Positions 53,229 to 64,000 of a stretch of DNA of 64,000 nucleotides are shown here, in pieces (the first letter of the stretch is position 1; each line of letters starts with the position of its first letter). The position numbers and the translations under genes were made by a program. Source of the stretch: Megalopta genalis (lineage: Eukaryota > Arthropoda > Insecta > Hymenoptera > Halictidae); contig NW_027476527.1 of the NCBI RefSeq assembly GCF_051020955.1, forward strand, positions 1-64,000. The letters are read 5' to 3'. Below the pieces are notes generated by a model. That model saw only the letters and a program-made list of their open reading frames with translations, made no database searches and was not told where the DNA came from.

Positions 53229-54391
53229 ATCGCATTGATTTGAATCTAAATCATGTGTATCGCATGGATTTGAAGCTAACTCGTTAGTTTCGCATGCAGT
53301 TGTAGCTAAATAATCTATATCACAAGTATTCGTAGCTAAACCATTTGTTTCGCATGGATTTGAAGCTACGCCTTGTACTTCGCATTGATTTGAAGCTAAA
53401 TCATTTGTTTCGCATGGAATTGAAGCCTCCTCGTTTGTTCCTCCAGCTTTTGAAGCTATATCACTTATATCGCAAGTATTTGAAGCTAAATCATATGTGT
53501 CGCATGGGTTTGAAGCTGAACCTTCTGCATCGCATTGATTTGAAGCTAAATCTTGTGTATCGCATGGATTTGAAGCTAAACCTTCTACATCACATTGATT
53601 AGCAGCTATATCATGTGTTTCGCATGGATTTGAAGCTAACTCGTTCGTTTTGCCTGCAGTTGAATCTACATCACTTATATCGCAAGTGTTTGAAGATAAA
53701 TCATGTGTATCGCGTGGATTTTTAAGCTAACTCGTTTGATTAGTCTGCATTTGAAGCTATATCACTTATACCCCAAGTGTTTGAAGCTAAATCATTTGTT
53801 TCGCGTGGATTTGAAGCTAAACCTTCTACATCGCGTTGATTAGAAGCTAAATCATGTGTCTCGCATGGATTTGAAGCTAACTCGTTCGTTTCGCCTCCAT
53901 TTGAAACTATGTCAAGAATATCGCAAGTTTTTGAAGATACGCCTTCTATTTCGCATTGATTTGAAGCTAAATCATTTGTTTCGCATGGAATTGAAGCCAC
54001 CTCGTTTGTTCCTCCAGCTTTTGAAGCTATATCACTTATATCGCAAGTATTTGAAGCTAAATCATATGTGTCGCATGGATTTGAAGCTGAACCTACTACA
54101 TCGCATTGATTTGAAGCTAAATCTTGTGTATCGCATGGATTTGAAGCTAAACCTTCTACATCGCATTGATTTGAAGCTAAATCATTTGTTTCGCATGGAT
54201 TTGAATCTAAGCCTTCTCCTTCGAATTGATTTGAAGCTAAATCATGTGTTTCGTATGGATTTGAAGCTAAACATTCTACATCGCATTGATTTGAAGCTAA
54301 ACCTTCTACATTCTATTGATTTGAAGCTAAACCTTCTACCTCTTATTGTTTTGAAGCTAAACCTTCTACATCGCATTGATTTGCAGCTAAA
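52021..54391. repeat. 2,371-bp tandem duplication, copy 2
   Basis: This is the second copy, with few substitutions, for example tctagtgtatcg near 52,982 versus tcttgtgtatcg, and gaagctatacc near 53,007 versus gaagctaaacc. The sequence right of the copy continues as the 27.7-30.8 kb block does, so copy 1 is probably the later insertion. Confidence 0.9.
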
Positions 54392-55509
54392 TCATGTGTC
54401 TCGCATGGAATTGAAGCTACCTCGTTTGTTCCTACAGCTTTTGAAGCTATATCACTTATATCGCAAGTATTTGAAGCTAAATCATATGTGTCGCATGGAT
54501 TTGAAGCAGAACCTAATACATCGCATTGATTTGAAGCTAAATCTTGTGTATCGCATGGATTTGAAGCTAAACCTTCTACATCGCATTGATTTGCAGCTAA
54601 ATCATGTGTTTCGCATGGATTTGAAGCTAAACCTTCTACATTGCATTGATTTGCAGCTGATTCATGTATTTCGCATGGATTTGAAGCTAACTCGTTCGTT
54701 TCGCCTGTATTCGAAGCTATATCACTTATATCGCAAATATTTGAAGCTAAATCATGTGTTACACTTGGATATGAAGCTAAACCTTCTACCTCGCATTGAT
54801 TTGAAGCTAAATCATGTGTCTCGCATGGAATTGAAGCTACCTCGTTTGTTCCTACAGCTTTTGAAGCTATATCACTTATATCGCAAGTATTTGAAGCTAA
54901 ATCATATGTGTCGCATGGATTTGAAGCTGAACCTAATACATCGCATTGATTTGAAGCTAAACCTTCTACATCACATTGATTTGCAGCTAAATCATGTGTT
55001 TCGCATAGATTTGAAGCTAACTCGTTCGTTTTGCCTGCAGTTGAATCTACATCACTTATATCGCAAGTGTTTGAAGATAAATCATGTGTATCGCGTGGAT
55101 TTTTAAGCTAACTCGTTTGATTAGTCTGCATTTGAAGCTATATCACTTATACCCCAAGTGTTTGAAGCTAAATCATTTGTTTCGCGTGGATTTGAAGCAA
55201 AACCTTCTACATCTCATTGATTTGAAGCTAAATCATGTGTTTCGCATGCAGTTGAAGCTAAATCATGTCTTTCACAAGTATTTGAATATGAACCATTTGA
55301 ATCGCATTGATTTGAACCCGAGCCTTCTACTTCGCACTGATTTGCAGCTAAATAATGTGTCTCGCATGGATTTGTAGCTAAACCTTCTACATCGCATTGA
55401 TTTGCAGCTGAATCATGTGTTTCGCATGGATTTGAAGCTACATCGTTTGTTCCTACAGCTTTTGAAGCTATATCACTTATATCGCAAGTATTTGAAACTA
55501 AATCATATG
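52379..55509. repeat. 3.1-kb segmental duplication, right partner
   Basis: This is the partner of 27,675-30,805 at offset 24,704. The 416-residue plus runs at 29,152-30,402 and 53,856-55,106 correspond with only a few residue changes. It overlaps copy 2 of the 2,371-bp tandem pair. Confidence 0.85.
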
Positions 55510-55622
55510 TGTCGCATGGATTTGAAGCTGAACCTACTACATCGCATTGATTTGAAGCTAAATCTTGTGTATCGCATGGATTTGAAGCTAAACCTTCTAC
55601 ATCGCTTTGATTTGAAGATAAA

Positions 55623-57143
55623 TCATGTGTTTCGCATGGATTTGAAGCTAACTCGTTCGTTTCGCCTCCATTTGAAACTATGTCACATATATCGCAAGTA
55701 TTTAAAGCTAAATCATATGTGCCGCATGGATTTGGAGCTGAGCCTTCTACTTCGCATTCATCTGAAGCTAAATCATCTGTTTCGCATGGATTTGAATCTA
55801 AGCCTTGCCCTTCGAATTGATTTGAAGCTAAATCATGTGTTTCGTATGGATTTGAAGCTAAACCTTCTACATCGCATTGATTTGCAGCTAAATCATGTGT
55901 TTCGCATGGATTTGAAGCTAAACCTTCTACATTGCATTGATTTGCAGCTGATTCATGTGTTTCGCATGGATTTGAAGCTAACTCGTTCGTTTCGCCTGTA
56001 TTCGAAGCTATATCACTTATATCGCAAATATTTGAAGCTAAATCATGTGTTACACTTGGATATGAAGCTAAACCTTCTACATCGCATTGATTTGAAGCTA
56101 AGTCATGTGTCTCGCATGGAATTGAAGCTACCTCGTTTGTTCCTGCAGCTTTTGAAGCTATATCACTCATATCGCAAGTATTTGAAGCTAAATCATTTGT
56201 TTCGCTTGGATTTGAAGCAAAACCTTCTACATCGCATTGATTTGAAGCTAAATCATGTGTTTCGCATGCAGTTGAAGCTAAATCATGTCTTTCACAAGTA
56301 TTTGAATATGAACCATTTGAATCGCATTGATTTGAACCCGAGCCTTCTACTTCGCACTGATTTGCAGCTAAATAATGTGTCTCGCATGGATTTGTAGCTA
56401 AACCTTCTACATCGCATTGATTTGCAGCTGAATCATGTGTTTCGCATGGATTTGAAGCTACCTCGTTTGTTCCTACAGCTTTTGAAGCTATATCACTTAT
56501 ATCGCAAGTATTTGAAGCTAAATCATATATGTCGCATGGATTTGAAGCTGAACCTACTACATCGCATTCATTTGAAGCTAAATCTTGTGTATCGCATGGA
56601 TTTGAAGCTAAACCTTCTACATCGCTTTGATTTGAAGATAAATCATGTGTTTCGCATGGATTTGAAGCAAACTCGTTCGTTTAGCCTCCATTTGAAACTA
56701 TGTCACTTATATCGCAAGTATTTAAAGCTAAATCATATGTGCCGCATGGATTTGAAACTGAGCCTTCTACATCGCATTCATCTGAAGCTAAATCATTTGT
56801 TTCGCATGGATTTGAATCTAAGCCTTGTCCTTCGAATTGATTTGAAGCTAAAACATGTGTTTCGTTTGGATTTGAAGCTAAACCTTCTACATGGCATTGA
56901 TTTGAAGCTAAATCATGTGCCTCGCATGGAATTGAAGCTACCTCGTTTGTTCCTACAGCTTTTGAAGCTATATCACTTATATCGCAAGTATTTGAAGCTA
57001 AATCATATGTGTCGCATGGATTTGAAGCTGAACCTACTACATCGCATTGATTTGAAGCTAAATCTTGTGTATCGCATGGATTTGAAGCTAAACCTTCCAC
57101 ATCGCATTGATTTGAAGCTAAATCATGTGTATCGCATGGATTT
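55623..57143. repeat. 1.5-kb duplication, right partner of 49,170-50,690
   Basis: This has the same monomer order, with several private substitutions such as gtttagcctcc near 56,681, which adds a minus-frame stop, and ctacatggcattg near 56,890. The single 210-bp unit at its end represents the unduplicated arrangement. Confidence 0.82.
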
Positions 57144-58112
57144 GAAGCTAACTCGTTAGTTTCGCATGCAGTTGTAGCTAAATAATCTATATCACAAGTA
57201 TTTGTAGCTAAACCATTTGTTTCGCATGGATTTGAAGCTACGCCTTCTACTTCGCATTGATTTGAAGCTAAATCATTTGTTTCGCATGGAATTGAAGCCT
57301 CCTCGTTTGTTCCTCCAGCTTTTGAAGCTATATCACTTATATCGCAAGTATTTGAAGCTAAATCATATGTGTCGCATGGGTTTGAAGCTGAACCTTCTGC
57401 ATCGCATTGATTTGAAGCTAAATCTTGTGTATCGCATGGATTTGAAGCTAAACCTTCTACATCACATTGATTTGCAGCTAAATCATGTGTTTCGCATGGA
57501 TTTGAAGCTAAGTCGTTCGTTTCGCCTCCATTTGAAACTATGTCACTTATATCGCAAGTATTTAAAGCTAAATCATAAGTGCCGCATGGATTTGAAGCTG
57601 AGCCTACTACTTCGCATTCATCTGAAGCTAAATCATTTGTTTCGCATGGATTTGAATCTAAGCCTTGCCCTTCGAATTGATTTGAAGCTAAATCATGTGT
57701 TTCGTATGGATTTGAAGCTAAACCTTCTACATCGCATTGATTTGCAGCTAAGTCATGTGTTTCGCATGGATTTGAAGCTAAACCTTCTACATTGCATTGA
57801 TTTTCAGCTGATTCATGTGTTTCGCATGGATTTGAAGCTAACTCGTTCGTTTCGCCTGTATTCGAAACTATATCACTTATATCGCAAATATTTGAAGCTA
57901 AATCATGTGTTACACTTGGATATGAAGCTAAACCTTCTACATCGCATTGATTTGAAGCTAAATCATGTGTCTCGCATGGAATTGAAGCTACCTCGTTTGT
58001 TCCTTCAGCTTTTGAAGCTATATCACTTATATCGCAAGTATTTGAAGCTAAATCATATGTGTCGCATGGATTTGAAGCTGAACCTAATACATCGCATTGA
58101 TTTGAAGCTAAA
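56800..58112. repeat. 1.3-kb duplication, left partner of 60,280-61,593
   Basis: This is collinear with 60,280-61,593 at offset 3,480, or 116 monomers, becoming 3,481 after the extra C in aaacccttctac near 60,932. Both include the tacacttgg/tatacttgg monomer near 57,911 and 61,392. Confidence 0.8.
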
Positions 58113-60279
58113 TCTTGTGTATCGCATGGATTTTAAGCAAAACCTTCTACATCGCATTTATTTGAAGCTAAACCTTCTATATTCCATTGATTTGAAGCTA
58201 AACCATCTACCTGTTATAGATTTTAAGCAAACCTTCTACATCGCATTGATTTGAAGATAAATCGTGTGTTTCGCATGGATTTGAAGCTAAACCTTCTACA
58301 TTGCATTGATTTGCAGCTGATTCATGTGTTTCGCATGGATTTGAAGCTAACTCGTTCGTTTCGCCTGTATTCGAAGCTATATCACTTATATCGCAAATAT
58401 TTGAAGCTAAATCATATGTGTCGCATGGATTTTAAGCTGAACCTAATACATCGCATTGATTTGAAGCTAAATCTTGTGTATCGCATGGATTTGAAGCTAA
58501 ACCTTCTACATCGCATTGATTTGAAGCTAAATCTTGTGTATCGCATGGATTTGAAGCTAAACCTTCTACATCGCATTTATTTGAAGCTAAATCATGTGTA
58601 TCGGATGGATTTGAAGTTAACTCGTTTGTTTCGCATGCAGTTGTAGCTAAATAATGTATATCACAAGTATTTGTAGTTAAACCATTTGTTTTGCATGGAT
58701 TTGAAGCCAAGCCTTCTACTTCGCATTCATTTGAAGCTAAATCGTTTGTTTCGCATGGATTTGAATCTATGCCTTGTCCTTCGAATTGATTTGAATCTAA
58801 ATCATGTGTGTCGTATGGATTTGAAACTAAACCTTCTACATCGCATTTATTTGAAGCTAAACCTTCTATATTCTATTGATTTGAAGCTGAACCTTCTATA
58901 TTCTATTCATTTGAAGCTAAACCATCTACCTCTTATTGATTTGAAGCAAACCTTCTACATCGCATTGATTTGAAGATAAATCGCGTGTTTCGCATGGATT
59001 TGAAGCTAACTCGTTAGTTTCGCATGCAGTTGTAGCTAAATAATCTATATCACAAGTATTTGTAGCTAAACCATTTGTTTCGTTTGGATTTGAAGCTACG
59101 TCTTCTACTTCGCATTGATTTGAAGCTAAATCATTTGTTTCGCATGGAATTGAAGCCACCACGTTTGATCCTCCAGCTTTTGAAGCTATATCACTTATAT
59201 CGCAAGTATTTGAAGCTAAATCATATGTGTCGCATGGATTTGAAGCTGAACCTACTACATCGCATTCATTTGAAGCTAAATCTTGTGTATCGCATGGATT
59301 TGAAGCTAAACCTTCTACATCACATTGATTAGCAGCTATATCATGTGTTTCGCATGGATTTGAAGCTAACTCGTTCGTTTTGCCTGCAGTTGAATCTACA
59401 TCACTTATATCGCAAGTGTTTGAAGATAAATCATGTGTATCGCGAGGATTTTTAAGCTAACTCGTTTGATTAGTCTGCATTTGAAGCTATATCACTTATA
59501 CCCCAAGTGTTTGAAGCTAAATCATTTGTTTCGCGTGGATTTGAAGCAAAACCTTCTACATCGCATTGATTTGAAGCTAAATCATGTGTTTCGCATGCAG
59601 TTGAACCTAAATCATGTCTTTCACAAGTATTTGAATATGAACCATTTGAATCGAATTGATTTGAACCCGAGCCTTCTACTTCGCACTGATTTGCAGCTAA
59701 ATAATGTGTCTCGCATGGATTTGTAGCTAAACCTTCTACATCGCTTTGATTTGAAGATAAATCATGTGTTTCGCATGGATTTGAAGCTAACTCGTTCGTT
59801 TCGCCTCCATTTGAAACTATGTCACTTATATCGCAAGTATTTAAAGCTAAATCATATGTGCCGCATGGATTTGAAGCTGAGCCTTCTACTTCGCATTCAT
59901 CTGAAGCTAAATCATTTGTTTCGCATGGATTTGAATCTAAGCCTTGCCCTTCGAATTGATTTGAAGCTAAATCATGTGTTTCGTATGGATTTGAAGCTAA
60001 ACCTTCTACATCGCATTGATTTGAAGCTAAACCTTCTATATTCTATTGATTTGAAGCTAAACCTTCTACTTCTTATTGATTTGAAGCTAAACCTTCTACA
60101 TCGCATTGATATGAATATAAATCGTGTGTTTCGCATAGATTTGAAGCTAACTCGTTAGTTTCGCAAGCAGTTGTAGCTCAATAATGTATATCACAAGTAT
60201 TTGTAGCTAAACCATTTGTTTCGCATGGATTTGAAGCTACGCCTTCTACTTCGCATTGATTTGAAGCTAAAGCATTTTG

Positions 60280-61593
60280 TTTCGCATGGATTTGAATCTA
60301 AGCCTCGTCCTTCGAATTGATTTGAAGCTAAAACATGTGTTTCGTTTGGATTTGAAGCTAAACCTTCTACATCGCATTGATTTGAAGCTAAATCATGTGT
60401 CTCGCATGGAATTGAAGCTACCTCGTTTGTTCCTACAGCTTTTGAAGCTATATCACTTATATCGCAAGTATTTGAAGCTAAATCATATGTGTCGCATGGA
60501 TTTGAAGCTGAACCTACTACATCGCATTGATTTGAAGCTAAATCTTGTGTATCGCATGGATTTGAAGCTAAACCTTCCACGTCGCATTGATTTGAAGCTA
60601 AATCATGTGTATCGCATGGATTTGAAGCTAACTCGTTAGTTTCGCATGCAGTTGTAGCTAAATAATCTATATCACAAGTATTTGTAGCTAAACCATTTGT
60701 TTCGCATGGATTTGAAGCTACGCCTTCTACTTCGCATTGATTTGAAGCTAAATCATTTGTTTCGCATGGAATTGAAGCCTCCTCGTTTGTTCCTCCAGCT
60801 TTTGAAGCTATATCACTTATATCGCAAGTATTTGAAGCTAAATCATATGTGTCGCATGGGTTTGAAGCTGAACCTTCTACATCGCATTGATTTGAAGCTA
60901 AATCTTGTGTATCGCATGGATTTGAAGCTAAACCCTTCTACATCACATTGATTAGCAGCTAAATCATGTGTTTCGCATGGATTGGAAGCTAACTCGTTCG
61001 TTTCGCCTCCATTTGAAACTATGTCACTTATATCGCAAGTATTTAAAGCTAAATCATATGTGCCGCATGGATTTGAAGCTGAGCCTTCTACTACGCATTC
61101 ATCTGAAGCTAAATCATTTGTTTCGCATGGATTTGAATCTAAGCCTTGCCCTTCGAATTGATTTGAAGCTAAATCATGTGTTTCGCATGGATTTGAAGCT
61201 AAACCTTCTACATCGCATTGATTTGCAGCTAAATCATGTGTTTCGCATGGATTTGAAGGTAAACCTTCTACATTGCATTGATTTGCAGCTGATTCATGTG
61301 TTTCGCATGGATTTGAAGCTAACTCGTTCGTTTCGCCTGTATTCGAAGCTATATCACTTATATCGCAAATATTTGAAGCTAAATCATGTGTTATACTTGG
61401 ATATGAAGCTAAACCTTCTACATCGCATTGATTTGAAGCTAAATCATGTGTCTCGCATGGAATTGAAGCTACCTCGTTTGTTCCTACAGCTTTTGAAGCT
61501 ATATCACTTATATCGCAAGTATTTGAAGCTAAATCATATGTGTCGCATGGATTTGAAGCTGAACCTAATACATCGCATTAATTTGAAGCTAAA
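60280..61593. repeat. 1.3-kb duplication, right partner of 56,800-58,112
   Basis: This copy has two private one-base gains, near 60,270 and 60,932, and is otherwise in the same order as the left partner. The following stretch, 61,200-62,300, is also collinear with 54,568-55,668 at offset 6,632. Confidence 0.8.
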
Positions 61594-62809
61594 CCTTCTA
61601 CATCACATTGATTTGCAGCTAAATCATGTGTTTCGCATAGATTTGAAGCTAACTCGTTCGTTTTGCCTGCAGTTGAATCTATATCACTTATATCGCAAGT
61701 GTTTGAAGATAAATCATGTGTATCGCGTGGATTTTTAAGCTAACTCGTTTGATTAGTCTGCATTTGAAGCTATATCACTTATACCCCAAGTGTTTGAAGC
61801 TAAATCATTTGTTTCGCGTGGATTTGAAGCAAAACCATCTACATCGCATTGATTTGAAGCTAAATCATGTGTTTCGCATGCAGTTGAAGCTAAATCATGT
61901 CTTTCACAAGTATTTGAATATGAACCATTTGAATCGCATTGATTTGAACCCGAGCCTTCTACTTCGCACTGATTTGCAGCTAACTAATGTGTCTCGCATG
62001 GATTTGTAGCTAAACCTTCTACATCGCATTGATTTGCAGCTGAATCATGTGTTTCGCATGGATTTGAAGCTACCTCGTTTGTTCCTACAGCTTTTGAAGC
62101 TATATCACTTATATCGCAAGTATTTGAAGCTAAATCATATGTGTCGCATGGATTTGAAGCTGAACCTACTACATCGCATTGATTTGAAGCTAAATCTTGT
62201 GCATCGCATGGATTTGAAGCTAAACCTTCTACATCGCTTTGATTTGAAGATAAATCATGTGTTTCGCATGGATTTGAAGCTAACTCGTTCGTTTCGCCTC
62301 CAGTTGAAACTATGTCACTTATATCGCAAGTATTTAAAGCTAAATCATATGTGCCGCATGGATTTGAAGTTGAGCCTTCTACTTCGCATTCATCTGAAGC
62401 TAAATCATTTGTTTCGCATGGATTTGAATCTAAGCCTTGCCCTTCGAATTGATTTGAAGCTAAATCATGTGTTTCGTATGGATTTGAAGCTAAACCTTCT
62501 ACATCGCATTGATTTGAAGCTAAACCTTCTATATTCTATTGATTTGAAGCTAAACCTTCTACCTCTTATTGATTTGAAGCTAAACCTTCTACATCGCATT
62601 GATTTGAAGATAAATCGTGTGTTTCGCATAGATTTGAAGCTAACTCGTTAGTTTCGCAAGCAGTTGAATCTACATCACTTATATCGCAAGTGTTTGAAGA
62701 TAAATCATGTGTATCGCGTGGATTTTTAAGCTAACTCGTTTGATTAGTCTGCATTTGAAGCTATATCACTTATACCCCAAGTGTTTGAAGCTAAATCATT
62801 TGTTTCGCG

Positions 62810-63818
62810 TGGATTTGAAGCTAAACCTTCTACATCACATTGATTAGCAGCTATATCATGTGTTTCGCATGGATTTGAAGCTAACTCGTTCGTTTTGCCT
62901 GCAGTTGAATCTACATCACTTATATCGCAAGTGTTTGAAGATAAATCACGTGTATCGCGTGGATTTTTAAGCTAACTCGTTTGATTAGTCTGCATTTGAA
63001 GCTATATCACTTATACCCCAAGTGTTTGATGCTAAATCATTTGTTTCGCGTGGATTTGAAGCTAAACCTTCTACATCGCATTGATTAGAAGCTAAATCAT
63101 GTGTCTCGCATGGATTTGAAGCTAACTCGTTCGTTTCGCCTCCATTTGAAACTATGTCACGAATATCGCAAGTTTTTGAAGATACGCCTTCTATTTCGCA
63201 TTGATTTGAAGCTAAATCATTTGTTTCGCATGGAATTGAAGCCACCTCGTTTGTTCCTCCAGCTTTTGAAGCTATATCACTTATATCGCAAGTATTTGAA
63301 GCTAAATCGTATGTGTCGCATGGATTTGAAGCTGAACCTACTACATCGCATTGATTTGAAGCTAAATCTTGTGTATCGCATGGATTTGAAGCTATACCTT
63401 CTACATCGCATTGATTTGAAGCTAAATCATTTGTTTCGCATGGATTTGAATCTAAGCCTTCTCCTTCGAATTGATTTGAAGCTAAATCATGTGTTTCGTA
63501 TGGATTTGAAGCTAAACATTCTACATCGCATTGATTTGAAGCTAAACCTTCTACATTCTATTGATTTGAAGCTAAACCTTCTACCTCTTATTGTTTTGAA
63601 TCTAAACCTTCTACATCGCATTGATTTGCAGCTAAATCATGTGTCTCGCATGGAATTGAAGCTACCTCGTTTGTTCCTACAGCTTTTGAAGCTATATCAC
63701 TTATATCGCAAGTATTTGAAGCTAAATCATATGTGTCGCATGGATTTGAAGCTGAACCTAATACATCGCATTGATTTGAAGCTAAATCTTGTGTATCGCA
63801 TGGATTTGAAGCTAAACC
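62810..63818. repeat. 1.0-kb duplication of 28,861-29,869
   Basis: This is collinear at offset 33,949, including the frame-shift module and the rare gaagatacgccttctatttc monomer near 63,178 and 29,229. Small substitutions separate the copies, for example gtcacgaatatcg near 63,157 versus gtcaagaatatcg near 29,208. It shows domain 4 material recurring at the far right edge. Confidence 0.82.
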
Positions 63819-64000
63819 TTCTACATCACATTGATTAGCAGCCATATCATGTGTTTCGCATGGATTTGAAGCTAACTCGTTCGTTTTGCCTGCAGTTGAA
63901 TCTACATCACTTATATCGCAAGTGTTTGAAGATAAATCATGTGTATCGCGAGGATTTTTAAGCTAACTCGTTTGATTAGTCTGCATTAGAAGCTATATCA

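Larger units (their letters stand above)
1..64000. repeat. Continuous 30-bp tandem repeat array (satellite/megasatellite)
   Basis: From first to last base the sequence is a head-to-tail series of a ~30-bp monomer in one orientation. The core gatttgaagct is nearly invariant; the next ~20 bases vary in recurring classes. Common classes continue with aaaccttctacatcgcatt, aaatcatgtgtttcgcatg, aactcgttcgtttcgcctg or atatcacttatatcgcaag. Spacing between cores is 30 bp almost everywhere, with rare 29, 31, 36 or 10-bp exceptions. Both ends of the window lie inside the array, so its full length is unknown. I saw no unique sequence, promoter, terminator or RNA gene. A eukaryotic satellite is the likeliest identity by architecture; a repetitive giant gene or its relic is the main alternative. 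Confidence 0.97.
45620..64000. repeat. Array domain 6: second monomer family, near-copies of domain 4
   Basis: This domain returns to the classes of domain 4. It is a patchwork of copies: 45,984-48,278 (from 24.7-27.0 kb), the 2,371-bp tandem pair (49.65-54.39 kb), 52,379-55,509 (from 27.7-30.8 kb), and internal copies offset by 6,453, 3,480 and 6,632. Private indels near 60,270 (gcattttgtttcg) and 60,932 (aaacccttctac) interrupt the frames. The array continues past the window end. Confidence 0.8.

Noticed and set aside
1..64000. CRISPR array with ~30-bp repeats
   Set aside because: There are no unique spacers. The 30-bp units abut directly, and the variable part falls into recurring classes rather than being different in each unit. 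No cas-like gene is present.
1..64000. Borg-like or phage/plasmid element with coding tandem repeats
   Set aside because: Those elements have short repeat tracts within or between normal genes. Here there are no normal genes at all in 64 kb.

Overview
The whole 64 kb is one uninterrupted tandem array of a degenerate 30-bp monomer, roughly 2,100 copies. I found no stretch outside the array: no single-copy gene, RNA gene, transposon, CRISPR array or unique spacer. The most constant part of the monomer is gatttgaagct; the following ~20 bp varies and defines recurring monomer classes. The two commonest classes are about 37% GC. An array of this size with nested duplications is typical of a eukaryotic satellite or megasatellite. 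That is an inference, and nothing here identifies the organism.

Because 30 is a multiple of 3, every frame that lacks a stop in the monomer gives a long open frame with a 10-residue period. Two such frames dominate. The minus frame reads N-x-C-[DE]-x-x-[DEG]-[LIV]-A-S, with open runs to 578 residues. The plus frame reads L-K-L-N-x-x-x-R-[MI]-D, with runs to 566 residues. Neither is open throughout. One recurring module puts paired stops in the minus frame, another puts paired stops in the plus frame, and a third adds one base and shifts both. All three have been copied many times with the array. I therefore call no gene with confidence and record the longest open stretches only as low-confidence candidates.

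Layout. About 1-11,155 is a set of higher-order blocks (X, Y, Z, X, Z) of 1.5-2.7 kb carrying many private single-base indels. About 11,156-18,150 holds the same monomer classes without that indel load. About 18,150-22,950 is the most diverse and probably oldest part. About 22,950-37,990 is a second family, richest in long minus-frame runs. About 37,990-45,620 returns to the first family and copies parts of 10.7-17.7 kb. About 45,620-64,000 returns to the second family and copies parts of 24.7-30.8 kb.

Nested inside are direct duplications of 210, 360, 480, 750, 1,411, 1,619 and 2,371 bp. The three largest differ from multiples of 30 by exactly the net indels they contain, so phase-changing lesions were duplicated with their surroundings. 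The picture is repeated unequal exchange or segmental amplification of a satellite that is either non-coding or derived from a decayed repetitive coding sequence. All block boundaries were read by eye and are good to about one monomer.
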